Source of the DNA: an uncultured Succinivibrionaceae bacterium
Lineage (GTDB): Bacteria; Pseudomonadota; Gammaproteobacteria; Enterobacterales; Succinivibrionaceae
Assembly (NCBI GenBank): GCA_944390105.1
Contig: CALXOV010000030.1
Coordinates: 1 to 51,895, forward strand
Reading direction: 5' to 3'
Length of the DNA: 51,895 nucleotides
The translations under genes and the position numbers were made by a program. Below the pieces are notes generated by a model, which saw only the letters and a list, made by a program, of their open reading frames with translations, searched no databases and had not been told where the DNA came from. Of the stretch, positions 27,766 to 36,425 are shown one piece after another; position 1 is the first letter of the stretch; each line of letters starts with the position of its first letter.

Positions 27766-28989
27766 TTAACTTAAGAAGCCGATGAATATTGTCAGTACGG
27801 TTGCATTCACAAAGTCGATAAAGAGGGCTCCCACGATCGGTACTACAAAGAAAGCCTTTGGTGAATAGCCGTTAGCTCCGGTGAAGGTCTCCATATTAGC
27901 CATCGCATTCGGAGTAGCGCCTAAGCCAAAGCCGCAGTGGCCAGTAGCGATCACTGCAGCATCGTAATCGCCACCCATAATGCGGAAGGTCACGAAATAG
28001 GCAAACAGCGCCATCAATATCGTCTGCGCCAAAAGGATGGTAATGAGCGGAATGGCCAAAGCTGCCAACTCCCACAGATTCAGTGTCATCAACGCAATCG
28101 CCAAGAACAGTTGCAGTGAGATGTTCCCTACGACATTAATTGAATGCAGCGGCAGCTGCTGATGAGTTAAATCTAAGAAATTGCGCACGATGGCTGCAAC
28201 AATCATCGGGCCTAAATAAGCCGGCAGCACAATCCCTAAACTTGAGATGCCTAGGATAATAAAGTGCCCAATCCCCATGCAGATGATGATATAGGCTACC
28301 GCTTTAAACAGCAGGATCTCATTGATGTTCTTCTGCTCATGAGTCAGCTTACCTTCCACCATCTCAGTATTATCACGGCTGCGATCACCACCATTTAATT
28401 TCCAGCGATGCATGAGGCGCTTGCCCACCGGACCGCCGATCATACATCCAGCTACCAGACCATAGGTTGCGGCTGCCACAGAAACTGAAAGTCCAGCATC
28501 CAGTCCGGATTTCACTAACTCAGGGCCGAAAGCTGCTGCGGTACCGTGACCACCGGTTAAGGCGATGGATCCTGCAGCTAGTCCCATCAACGGGTTTAAG
28601 TCAAAGCATACTGATAGCGCAATGCCAAGTACGTTCTGCGAGATGATAAGTAAGATTGACGCCACCAAAAATATCGATACGCTGATGCCGCCGCGCAGAA
28701 GCATGCGGAAACTTGCTGCAAATCCCACCGTGGTAAAGAAAGCCAGCATCAACAGATTCTTCAAAGATTGATCGAAGGTGAATTGGAACAGATGCAGTTC
28801 ATGGCCGACCAGCGTACACAGAGAAAAAACGATCCCTCCCACGACGGGAGCTGGAATATAGAAGCGACGCAACGGCTCGATTAAGCGTTTAATGAAGCGT
28901 CCTAGCAGCAAAAGCAAAACCGCAATAGCTACTGTTTCCTGCATGCCGAAGGTGTAGCTGAATGCTATATCTGCTGCCGCGCTGTTCAT
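27766..28989 (-). CDS. gltS: Sodium/glutamate symporter GltS
   Basis: A 407-aa polytopic inner-membrane carrier, close to E. coli GltS (401 aa). It imports glutamate with sodium. The two inverted halves of the ESS fold are seen, with the re-entrant glycine-rich motifs ALTGGHGTAAAFGPEL in the first half and ATGHCGFGLGATPNAMANM in the second. A charged loop (RSRDNTEMVEGKLTHEQKN) separates the halves. It supplies substrate for GlnA, though the genes are far apart. A decayed copy of residues about 238-330 lies at 20.1-20.4 kb in the same orientation, so the accessory block sits between two gltS-derived sequences. Confidence 0.95.
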   Translation of the reverse strand: MNSAAADIAFSYTFGMQETVAIAVLLLLLGRFIKRLIEPLRRFYIPAPVVGGIVFSLCTLVGHELHLFQFTFDQSLKNLLMLAFFTTVGFAASFRMLLRGGISVSIFLVASILLIISQNVLGIALSVCFDLNPLMGLAAGSIALTGGHGTAAAFGPELVKSGLDAGLSVSVAAATYGLVAGCMIGGPVGKRLMHRWKLNGGDRSRDNTEMVEGKLTHEQKNINEILLFKAVAYIIICMGIGHFIILGISSLGIVLPAYLGPMIVAAIVRNFLDLTHQQLPLHSINVVGNISLQLFLAIALMTLNLWELAALAIPLITILLAQTILMALFAYFVTFRIMGGDYDAAVIATGHCGFGLGATPNAMANMETFTGANGYSPKAFFVVPIVGALFIDFVNATVLTIFIGFLS

Positions 28990-29217
28990 AGTTCTCGCTC
29001 CTGCACTCTTTTAGATAGTCAAATGCACCAAAATAAGCTTGATGCTTATGCCGTGTCCGCTTGTTGTCAAACGGCTTGTCGCAGCCCCCTAGCGCACGAA
29101 TCTTTTTATTTTAGCATGCCAAGCATCTTGTAAAATTTTCGTTAATCCTACTTTTTTGCACCATTAGTTAACAGATTTCGCTAGCGCTTACATACAAAAA
29201 GACTTATGGAGTGCTCC

Positions 29218-29405
29218 TTGACGTCCTCACCGGCATAAAGGCCGATGATTCCTACTGCTATACAACAATAGAGCTATTTTTGTATGCTTCGGTGGGTTCC
29301 TGCTGCCGACCTCTTTTGAGGTTCGCTTGGCAGGCTATCCGGGCAAGTCCTGCCCTTATTAATATGTTTTGTGCGGCATTGGCGTCGGCTTGCGCCTCAT
29401 AGCGT
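29218..29405 (-). pseudogene. C-terminal remnant of an IS200/IS605-type tnpB with its right-end hairpin
   Basis: The minus-strand frame ending at the TAG at 29258-29260 reads YEAQADANAAQNILIRAGLA, then ACQ and QEPTEAYKN. This is the end of a TnpB protein: the last zinc-ribbon turn, the RuvC D-x-NAA-x-NI motif and the common QEPTE tail. Past the stop, CATCGGC and GCCGGTG form a hairpin followed by GAGGACGTCAA, as in IS605 right ends. The rest of tnpB is absent and the upstream side runs into group II intron-like sequence. Confidence 0.7.
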
Positions 29406-29540
29406 TTTCTGTATGTTGGCCCGAGGTTTTACCGTCGGCTTCCTTCACCCTGCTCCTCGCTTAACACGACTTGCCTTAAGCTAGGTCGTGGCCTTGTCAG
29501 CCCGACTACGGGACCTTCATCCGCAAAAAACATGCACATG
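29400..29540 (-). other. Fragment resembling group II intron domain I
   Basis: On the minus strand, TTAAGGCAAGTCGTGTTAAG, then GTGAAGGAAGCCGACGGTAA and CATACAGAAAACGCTATGAG follow the order of conserved stretches that I recall from domain I of bacterial group II introns (GTGAAGGAAGCCG ... GACGAACAGAAACCGTATGAG). No reverse transcriptase or domain V is attached here. Its left boundary with the tnpB tail is uncertain by about 10-15 bases. Confidence 0.45.
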
Positions 29541-29548
29541 CCGCGCGC

Positions 29549-29577
29549 AAAGAAAAGGAGCCCGCAGGCTCCTTTTC
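29549..29577 (-). terminator. Rho-independent terminator of ompA
   Basis: On the minus strand AAAAGGAGCC, loop TGCG, GGCTCCTTTT is followed by CTTT. It starts about 40 bases past the ompA stop. Confidence 0.8.
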
Positions 29578-29618
29578 CACCGCGTCAAACGCGGCTTAAC
29601 TCAACGCGTCGAACTGAA

Positions 29619-30677
29619 TTATTCAGCAGCCGGGACAGTAGTCTGAGTAACTACATCTCCTTTGACCGTGATCTCCACGCGGCGATCCGGAGCATAGCAC
29701 TTGACTAAAGCATTACCGCTTAAGCCATCGCACTCACTGCCGGTAACCGGAGAAGTCTCGCCCATGCCCTGCACGGAAGTAATGGCAGCAGCAGGCACGC
29801 CCTTAGCGGACAGCTCGGCGGCAACCGCCTGTGCACGCTTCTCAGAGAGCTTCTGATTGTAGGCTTCAGCACCTAATCTATCGGTATGACCGGTCACTGT
29901 GTACTGAGCATTCTGCACATTCTTAGCAGAAACTTCAGAAACCACGCCGTCAACCTTAGCGACACCGTCCTCAGTTAAGGACGAGCCGTCAAACGGGAAC
30001 AACGCACCTGCCTCTAAGGCAAAAGTCTCTTCAATCTGCTGAACCTGCGGTTCCGGAGCCGGGGCCGGGGCCGGAGCAGGTTCACCGCCAAAGGTGTACT
30101 GCAGACCGACATAAGCTAAGCCAAAATCAGAATCGGCACCCCCCATGGTCGAGCCCTTGCCGTCAAAGGCATCAAAGTAATAATCGTAGCCAACCCGCAC
30201 GCCAAAGTTGCGCGTAAAGGCCCACTGCAGACCAGCACCGACTAACGGAGCTAAGCCGTCATCACTGTCGCCATGATCCGTATCGGAGAACGCATACATC
30301 GCACCGGCGCGTAAGAATAAATCAGAACCGTCCTCGGTCAGCGGCAGCGCAAGACGCACCGCCAATTCCGGGCCATGCACCATGATGTCATTACCACCCA
30401 GAGCGGTACCACTCTTACCATCGTAGGAGAAGCCGTCTAATGCGGTATAGCCCAGTTCAATACCTAACCACGATAAGAAGTTGTAATCGGCATAAATACC
30501 GTAGCCAAAGCCGCTCTTATCATCTTCCTCGTAGAAGGCGCTGTCATCCATGTTAGCGTGAGCCCAGCCACCGCGCACACCGATAGTAGCAGTGCTCGGA
30601 ACTGCTGCAAAAGCAGAAGCAGCAGTTAAGCCGGTTAATGCAGCGGCAACTGATAATGCAATAAGACTCTTCTTCAT
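29619..30677 (-). CDS. ompA: OmpA-family outer membrane porin
   Basis: A 352-aa protein. A Sec signal peptide (MKKSLIALSVAAALTGLTAA, cleavage near AFA at 22-24) precedes an eight-stranded OmpA barrel with an N-terminal ATIGVRGGWAHANMDD strand and a last strand SDFGLAYVGLQYTFGG. A PAPAPAPEP linker leads to a C-terminal peptidoglycan-binding OmpA domain (FPFDGSSLTEDG, TGHTDRLGAEAYNQKLSEKR, APDRRVEI). The cysteine pair in SECDGLSGNALVKCYAPDRR matches the E. coli OmpA disulfide. It anchors the outer membrane to the cell wall. A long leader (at least 90 bases) with a TATAAT-like box near 30768 is consistent with strong, post-transcriptionally controlled expression. Confidence 0.95.
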   Translation of the reverse strand: MKKSLIALSVAAALTGLTAASAFAAVPSTATIGVRGGWAHANMDDSAFYEEDDKSGFGYGIYADYNFLSWLGIELGYTALDGFSYDGKSGTALGGNDIMVHGPELAVRLALPLTEDGSDLFLRAGAMYAFSDTDHGDSDDGLAPLVGAGLQWAFTRNFGVRVGYDYYFDAFDGKGSTMGGADSDFGLAYVGLQYTFGGEPAPAPAPAPEPQVQQIEETFALEAGALFPFDGSSLTEDGVAKVDGVVSEVSAKNVQNAQYTVTGHTDRLGAEAYNQKLSEKRAQAVAAELSAKGVPAAAITSVQGMGETSPVTGSECDGLSGNALVKCYAPDRRVEITVKGDVVTQTTVPAAE

Positions 30678-30952
30678 GATATTTACCCCTTAAAAAATCG
30701 ACCTTCAATCAAGGCCGTCAGCTTGGACCGATTATTGTATAAAGCTGCCAAGCATCGCTCATTACTCATTATAGCCTTTTGCTTACGCTTAAACGCTTGA
30801 CCTAGCGCAAAAACCTGTCAAGATGAATTTTTTTATCGTGGTCTTATCGACAATACGCTAGTCCAGCGTCAATACAAACGTTTACGGTCTTGTCAGCACA
30901 ACTTTGCCGTTGAAACTTTGCGCAGTAATATCGTTTAGAATGGCTTTAGAAA

Positions 30953-31028
30953 TGGTGCTGGCTGTAAGTCTCGAACTCACGACCCCCTGTTTACAAAACA
31001 GGTGCTCTACCAACTGAGCTAAGCCAGC
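30953..31028 (-). tRNA. tRNA-Thr (anticodon UGU)
   Basis: A 76-base cloverleaf including an encoded CCA. The acceptor is GCTGGCT/AGCCAGC, the D arm contains AGCTCAGTTGGTAGAGC, the anticodon arm is CCTGT-TTTGTAA-ACAGG with anticodon TGT, and the T arm contains GAGTTCGAGAC. A well-formed promoter lies directly upstream. It is a single tRNA, divergent from tusA. Confidence 0.95.
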
Positions 31029-31045
31029 TTTTGAATGGCGCGAAT

Positions 31046-31073
31046 ATTATATCAATTTCATCAAGGATCTCAA
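31046..31073 (-). promoter_or_regulatory. Sigma-70 promoter of tRNA-Thr
   Basis: On the minus strand TTGAGA and a perfect TATAAT are 16 bases apart, followed by TTCGCGCC. The GC-rich discriminator is typical of stringently controlled stable RNA promoters. The -35 box ends five bases before the divergent tusA start codon and overlaps its ribosome-site region. Confidence 0.7.
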
Positions 31074-31078
31074 GTCTA

Positions 31079-31303
31079 ATGTCCAACTATCAGATCGATG
31101 CGCGTACGCTGCGCTGTCCTGAGCCTTTAATGCTGCTCAAAGCTAAAATGCGCACCATTGCCTCCGGCGACACGGTAGAGCTCCTATCCGATGATCCGGT
31201 TTCACAACGCGATGTGCCGGCTTACTGTAAATTTCTCGGCCATCATCTACTTGAGTCACCATCCCCAGAGCATCCATACCGTTATATCGTGCAAAAAAAG
31301 TAA
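31079..31303 (+). CDS. tusA: Sulfur-carrier protein TusA
   Basis: A 74-aa TusA/SirA-family protein. The signature CPEPLMLLKAKMR near the N-terminus holds the sulfur-carrying cysteine, and the fold continues with DTVELLSDDPVSQRDVPAYC. TusA relays sulfur from IscS for 2-thiouridine synthesis in tRNA and for other thiolations. The start is set by homology and an AAGGA ribosome site. An in-frame ATG at 31031 would place the tRNA promoter inside the gene and adds 16 unrelated residues. Confidence 0.9.
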   Translation: MSNYQIDARTLRCPEPLMLLKAKMRTIASGDTVELLSDDPVSQRDVPAYCKFLGHHLLESPSPEHPYRYIVQKK

Positions 31304-31411
31304 ACCTAAATCCTGTCGCGCGATGGCTTTCACCAACGAAAAGCCCCGCTTAAGCCGGCGCTTTCTGTTAAAATATTTGTTATTTTTTCATCATCCTCAA
31401 TGGATTTAAAA

Positions 31412-32335
31412 ATGCCTAACAATTATGATCTGCAGACCTTTCAGGGTCTGATTTTCACTTTGCAGGATTATTGGATGAGGCAGGGCTGCATGATTGCACA
31501 GCCTTTTGACATGGAGGTCGGTGCTGGTACCTCCCACCCAATGACTTTTCTGCGTTCCTTAGGACCTGAACCTATCTGCTGCGCTTATGTGCAGCCTTCT
31601 CGCCGTCCGACTGACGGCCGCTACGGCGATAACCCTAACCGCCTGCAGCATTACTATCAGTTCCAGGTCATCTTAAAGCCGTCACCTGACAATATTCAGG
31701 ATCTGTATTTAGGCTCGTTGCGTGAATTGGGCTTTGATCCGACGGTCAATGACATCCGCTTTGTAGAGGACAATTGGGAAAATCCTACGTTAGGCGCATG
31801 GGGCCTCGGCTGGGAAGTATGGCTCAACGGCATGGAAATTTCACAATTCACCTACTTCCAGCAAGTCGGCGGTCTTGAATGCTTCCCAGTAACTGGTGAG
31901 CTTACCTACGGTCTTGAGCGTCTTGCCATGTACATTCAGCGCAAGAACTCAATTTACGACTTAGTATGGGCCAATACTAAGAACGGCGTAGTAACTTACG
32001 GCGATATTTATCATCAAAATGAAGTCGAGCAGTCAGCCTATAACTTTGAATATGCTGATACAGATTTCCTGTTCAAAATGTTTGATCAAATGGAGCGGGA
32101 AAGCGCCCATCTGCTGCAGCTGGATAAGCCGCTGCCGCTACCGGCCTATGAGCGTGTCTTGAAGGCCGCCCATTGCTTCAATTTGCTTGATGCCCGCCAT
32201 GCTATTTCGGTTACAGAAAGACAGCGCTTTATTCTGCGCATCCGCACCCTGTCGCGTGCTGTGGCTGAGGCTTACTATAATTCCCGCAAGGAGCTGGGTT
32301 TCCCTCTTTGCAAAGCTGAGAGTGAGAAGGCATAA
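31412..32335 (+). CDS. glyQ: Glycyl-tRNA synthetase alpha subunit
   Basis: A 307-aa class II synthetase subunit, very close to E. coli GlyQ. Motifs include [70 protein letters not shown] (exactly as in E. coli) and [13 protein letters not shown]. It activates glycine as part of an alpha2beta2 enzyme. I chose ATG 31412 because a GGA element is well spaced and the N-terminus then matches the family; an ATG at 31400 adds four residues. glyS follows after two bases. Confidence 0.97.
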   Translation: MPNNYDLQTFQGLIFTLQDYWMRQGCMIAQPFDMEVGAGTSHPMTFLRSLGPEPICCAYVQPSRRPTDGRYGDNPNRLQHYYQFQVILKPSPDNIQDLYLGSLRELGFDPTVNDIRFVEDNWENPTLGAWGLGWEVWLNGMEISQFTYFQQVGGLECFPVTGELTYGLERLAMYIQRKNSIYDLVWANTKNGVVTYGDIYHQNEVEQSAYNFEYADTDFLFKMFDQMERESAHLLQLDKPLPLPAYERVLKAAHCFNLLDARHAISVTERQRFILRIRTLSRAVAEAYYNSRKELGFPLCKAESEKA

Positions 32336-32337
32336 AC

Positions 32338-34404
32338 ATGTCAGCACAGAATTTATTGCTTGAATTAGGCACCGAAGAACTGCCGCCCAAAGCCCTACGC
32401 AAACTGGCCCAGGCCCTGTATGATAACTTTGCCGCTTTGCTGAAAAAGGAAGATTTAAGCTTCGAGGACATTAAGTGGTATGCCACACCGCGTCGCTTAG
32501 CTTTATACGTCACTGCACTTATCGACAAACAGCCCGATAAAAGCTTAGAAATAAAAGGCCCTGCGGTTAAAGCGGCCTTTAATGCCGACGGCACGCCGAG
32601 CAAGGCGGCTGTAGGCTGGGCTAAATCCCATGGCATCACTGTCGATGAAGCACAACGTCTCAAGACCGACAAGGGAGAGTGGCTGTACATCAAAACCGAG
32701 AAAAAAGGTTGCCTGGCAGTTGAACTTATCCCTGAGCTATTCCGTCAAGCTTTAGCCGCTCTACCCATCCCTAAGTTAATGCATTGGGGTGCCAAGCGCG
32801 ATGAATTCGTGCGCCCGGTGCATACTTTATGCATGCTTTATGGCAGCGAGCTAATCCCCGGCACGATTTTAGGTGTTGCCTCTTCTAAGACTATTCGCGG
32901 ACATCGTTTTCTAGGAGAGCGTACCCTCGACATTAACTGCGCAGAAGAATACGTTGAAAAGCTGCGCACTGTGGGTGCCGTGATAGCCGACTATGATGAA
33001 CGCAAGCAGCTTATAGCTCAGCAAGTCACCGCACTGGCAGCTTCGATTAATGGTAAGGCCGATCTTGACGATGCATTGCTTGAGGAGGTTACATCTTTAG
33101 TAGAAAATCCTCACGTCTACTTAGCCTCCTTTGAGGATCGTTTCCTCAAGGTACCGGCTGAGGCGCTGGTCTACACCATGAAAGGCGATCAGAAGTACTT
33201 CCCGATTTATGCTGCTGACGGTAAACTTCTGCCCAAATTTGCCTTTGTGTCGAATATCTGCCCGACCGATCCGAGTACCCTGATTGCTGGCAATGAGCGT
33301 GTGGTGCGTCCGCGTCTAGCAGATGCTGAATTCTTCTTCAACACCGATCGTAAACACAATCTTGAATACTTCTACGATCGTCTACAGACTATTGTCTATC
33401 AGAAGGATATCGGCACAATGGCTGAACGCAGCTGCCTGTGCGCCGACCTTGCATCCTACATTGCAAATCTGATTGGCGCAGATGAGAGTCTGTGCCGCCG
33501 CGCCTCACACTTGGCCAAATGCGATTTAGCTACCACCTTAGTGACCGAGTTCACCGACACTCAAGGCATTATGGGTATGCATTATGCAGAGCTTGATGGA
33601 GAAGATCCTGCTGTCTCTAGGGCTATTTTCGAGCAGTACCTACCGCGCTTTGCCGGTGACATTATCCCGACAGAGCCAGTTCCGATGGCAGTATCTTTGG
33701 CCGAAAAAGCCATGATTTTAACTGCTATCTTCGGCATTAATCAGTTACCTAAAGGCGATAAAGATCCTTACGGTTTGCGCCGTGCTGCTATTGGCTTAAT
33801 TCGCATTGTGATTGAGAACAAGCTTAACTTCAGCCTGATTGATGTCATCGCTAAATGTGCTGAACTTTTAGGCTCACGCGTTAAATCTAAAGATACGGTC
33901 AGCCAAGTCTGTGATTACATCTTCAATCGCCTCAAGGCTTATTATCAAGATCAGGGCATTGGAGCTGAAATCTTCCAAGCTGTCCTTTCGGTCAAGCCAG
34001 AATCACTCTTGGACTTTGATTTACGCGTCAAGGCAGTACAGCAATTTAAGCAGTTGCCAGAGGCCGTGGATTTAGCTGCAGCTTACAAACGCGTCAGCAA
34101 TATTCTCTCTAAGGCTGACAACGTAAGCGGCTCGGTTAACCCTGAGTTATTACAGGAGCCGGCTGAACAGCAGCTCGTAGCACACCTTGCGACCCTCAAG
34201 CCTCAAATTGACTCTTGCTATCAGCAAGGACAATATTCACAGGCACTGAGCAAGTTAGCAGAACTGCGTGCTGACGTTGATACCTTCTTTGAAAAGGTCA
34301 TGGTTAATGCTCCTGATCCGGCTTTACAGCATAATCGCTTGCTGATTCTGCAAAAGCTGGCTGCGATTCTTTCAACCACTGCCGACATTTCAGTACTTTA
34401 CTAA
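32338..34404 (+). CDS. glyS: Glycyl-tRNA synthetase beta subunit
   Basis: A 688-aa protein, near the 689 of E. coli GlyS. The N-terminus LLLELGTEELPPKALRKLAQ, VRPVHTLCMLYG, TMKGDQKYFPIY, NERVVRPRLADAEFFF and YGLRRAAIGLIRI are family hallmarks. The beta subunit binds tRNA(Gly) and completes the active enzyme with GlyQ. The gene is translationally coupled to glyQ and followed by a strong terminator. Confidence 0.97.
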   Translation: MSAQNLLLELGTEELPPKALRKLAQALYDNFAALLKKEDLSFEDIKWYATPRRLALYVTALIDKQPDKSLEIKGPAVKAAFNADGTPSKAAVGWAKSHGITVDEAQRLKTDKGEWLYIKTEKKGCLAVELIPELFRQALAALPIPKLMHWGAKRDEFVRPVHTLCMLYGSELIPGTILGVASSKTIRGHRFLGERTLDINCAEEYVEKLRTVGAVIADYDERKQLIAQQVTALAASINGKADLDDALLEEVTSLVENPHVYLASFEDRFLKVPAEALVYTMKGDQKYFPIYAADGKLLPKFAFVSNICPTDPSTLIAGNERVVRPRLADAEFFFNTDRKHNLEYFYDRLQTIVYQKDIGTMAERSCLCADLASYIANLIGADESLCRRASHLAKCDLATTLVTEFTDTQGIMGMHYAELDGEDPAVSRAIFEQYLPRFAGDIIPTEPVPMAVSLAEKAMILTAIFGINQLPKGDKDPYGLRRAAIGLIRIVIENKLNFSLIDVIAKCAELLGSRVKSKDTVSQVCDYIFNRLKAYYQDQGIGAEIFQAVLSVKPESLLDFDLRVKAVQQFKQLPEAVDLAAAYKRVSNILSKADNVSGSVNPELLQEPAEQQLVAHLATLKPQIDSCYQQGQYSQALSKLAELRADVDTFFEKVMVNAPDPALQHNRLLILQKLAAILSTTADISVLY

Positions 34405-34417
34405 ATACTGTGTGCAG

Positions 34418-34444
34418 AAAAGGCTCCCTTGCGGAGCCTTTTTT
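34418..34444 (+). terminator. Rho-independent terminator of glyQS
   Basis: AAAAGGCTCC, loop CTTGC, GGAGCCTTTTTT, starting 14 bases past the glyS stop. Confidence 0.85.
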
Positions 34445-34465
34445 CCCTTTACTCATATCTTATTA

Positions 34466-34481
34466 TGTTCCACGTGGAACA
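34466..34481. promoter_or_regulatory. parS-like ParB-binding palindrome 1
   Basis: TGTTCCACGTGGAACA, a perfect 16-bp palindrome identical to the Pseudomonas-type chromosomal parS and two bases from the general consensus TGTTTCACGTGAAACA. Confidence 0.85.
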
Positions 34482-34723
34482 TTGCCATCTATTTCCACGC
34501 TCCTTTCATTGTACAGTATTATCTTAATTACTCGAATTAACCAACTTACTTACGCGCTATTTTCCCACGTCCATAGCTAGGTCATTAGGTAGGCCTAGGG
34601 AGTCCTTGGATCTTCTCCTTGAATTAAACCATTATAATTTGATCCTAGACAGTCGTCTGATGGCGTCACTGCGCTGCTATTCGCCTTTGCTATCGATTAG
34701 TGTATTTAATTGAGCCAAGACAG

Positions 34724-34739
34724 TGTTCTACGTGGAACA
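34724..34739. promoter_or_regulatory. parS-like palindrome 2 (one mismatch)
   Basis: TGTTCTACGTGGAACA differs from site 1 at one base (C to T at the sixth position). Confidence 0.7.
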
Positions 34740-35030
34740 TTAACAGACTCCGGCCATGCTTTATCAATGCAGAGCAGGTTTTAATGTATTAACCGCAAAC
34801 ATTGCTATTAGCTTTAGTAATCCCAAAGTCCATAGCAGTCAGATCAGTGGATGCAAACACGCCTTTTATGTTAACGGTCAGAGGGTTGGCGAATCGCTGA
34901 AGCATATTGCTTAGCCTAAAATTTCCCGACCATAAATCACTCTGCTTTGTTATATTCATTACTACAAAGTCGTTTAAAATAGATTAATTTAATTTACAGC
35001 TATATTTAGATTTACTTTTATTCGCCATAG

Positions 35031-35046
35031 TGTTCCACGTAGAACA
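35031..35046. promoter_or_regulatory. parS-like palindrome 3 (one mismatch)
   Basis: TGTTCCACGTAGAACA differs from site 1 at one base (G to A at the eleventh position), the mirror of the change in site 2. Confidence 0.7.
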
Positions 35047-35432
35047 TTACGATTATGTGATTAAGCCATTACCGATGTAGACAGATACCTAATCGATAAC
35101 GCACCAGCTTGGCTCTTTTATAGAAAATTGATCTACCGTACCTTCAGCTACCTGCTAGTGGGGGGGGGGTTATACAAAACAGCGATAAGATAACTCTTTA
35201 GCGACATTGCAAATCTGGTGCTGTGCTCATATGAGATTGTAAGTACTCAAGTTAAAATGTACTACAGCCTGACTTATGTAAACAGAACTATTCACTCAAA
35301 CTGCAGCAAAACGATTCTGTAGTTTTGCTTACCGGAATCCCACAAACTTCATAGTGTCTGTACCTAATTATGACCGCAATTCACGTCCGAGCTTTAACAA
35401 TCAACTAAGTGATCACTGCTAACTCCAATTCA

Positions 35433-35448
35433 TGTTCCACGTGGAACA
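35433..35448. promoter_or_regulatory. parS-like palindrome 4
   Basis: TGTTCCACGTGGAACA, identical to site 1. Confidence 0.85.
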
Positions 35449-35675
35449 TAGTTGAGTCAGGACTTCATCACTTCGCTCACATCCTTGGGGGATAATTAGA
35501 TGTGAATAATAAACCCTAGGATAGTTTGCCTAAAACAAGATAGGTTTCAACCAGCGGATTAATCAAGCTAAAATGAGTAATTTGTTCTTCACTGTGATTA
35601 ATCAGACAGTATCGGATGCCATAGGTAATAAAAAGCCTTAACACGGTGAAAGTAGCAAGTTGCAAGGTTATTAAA

Positions 35676-35691
35676 TGTTCCACGTGGAACC
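35676..35691. promoter_or_regulatory. parS-like palindrome 5
   Basis: TGTTCCACGTGGAACC keeps the full 14-bp core and differs only in the last base, a variant also seen among Pseudomonas parS sites. Confidence 0.8.
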
Positions 35692-36008
35692 CAACACAGA
35701 GAAGTAATGAGCGAATTTTTAGCATCTAGAGTGCGAGTTTGTAGACTCTTACCATAGAAAATCAGATGAATTACCCCACACTCATGCATGGGATTTTAAG
35801 GGCGTTACGCCCCTTTTTAGCAGTGCTGCGCAATCCAGCCAAGCCTGTCGTACCGATTGCGTATCACTACGGGGCGATTCACACTCCCCACCCATTGGCT
35901 AGCAATAACCGGATCCACTCGTCGCCAGTTTCATTTCTGGCTATGCCTATCGCGCCCTAAATATCGGGTTGATAAGCTTGCAGTCCTTAGTTTTGTAAAG
36001 GCAGCTTT

Positions 36009-36425
36009 TTACGCGTCTGACGGAAAACTTGGACGCATCCATGTTTGATAGGAAGGATGCCGATAATCAAAATCTAGGTGACTGGTCTTGGAGGTGTAGG
36101 ATTCCTATCTGACAAAGATCTTAATGCCATGCTCCTCAACCTTAGAGCACAGTTTATTGATAAAATCCTTGTGCGGGATATACACGTACTTTTGGTTATT
36201 CTGCGTTGCCATATTAACGCGCTGCGTCCAGTCCGGATTGATACCCCCGAAGATGGTGCCGATGTCATTGACGGGGCAGTACTCAATTACTGAATGCGTT
36301 GTTTTATGAATTAGCTCTTGGATTTGGCTGTTGCGCCTGAACGCAATATCTGCAAGATGGCCGTATTTGCTTAACGATTGCAGCTTGCCGGTACACCTAT
36401 TCTGCTATATTTTACTAATATGATC
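36009..36425 (-). pseudogene. Decayed IS200/IS605-type tnpB
   Basis: The minus-strand frame reads GKLQSLSKYGHLADIAFRRN, then VIEYCPVNDIGTIFGG, NNQKYVYIPHKDFINKL, VEEHGIKIFV, a TAG at 36105-36107, and ESYTSKTSHLD. These are successive TnpB landmarks (the Y-x-x-x-x-x-IGTIV-x-G-x-N block, NNQ-F-IPH, and EESYTSKAS-LD of the RuvC nuclease). After a frameshift, KFSVRRVKSCLYKTKD matches the FSGRR-KRGLYR segment. The N-terminal part and zinc-ribbon end are missing. It is inactive by stop and frameshift. Confidence 0.85.

Larger units (their letters stand above)
28990..29618. other. Gene-free stretch with mobile-element debris
   Basis: The left part (28990-29210) is AT-rich and should hold the gltS promoter. 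Then come an IS605-type right-end hairpin and tnpB tail (29218-29405), a group II intron domain I-like stretch (about 29400-29540) and the ompA terminator (29549-29577). The plus-strand frame at 29211-29402 is only the complement of the tnpB tail. Confidence 0.65.

Noticed and set aside
29211-29402. A 63-codon plus-strand open frame
   Set aside because: It is antisense to the tnpB C-terminal remnant and lacks any protein pattern.
34466-35691. Reading the repeated palindromes as a CRISPR array or iterons
   Set aside because: The units are isolated 16-bp palindromes with irregular spacing of 243-402 bp and no conserved repeat flanks; they match parS instead.
36078-36293. A 71-codon plus-strand open frame in the gene-poor region
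   Set aside because: It is the complement of the tnpB relic, which carries the recognisable motifs on the minus strand.
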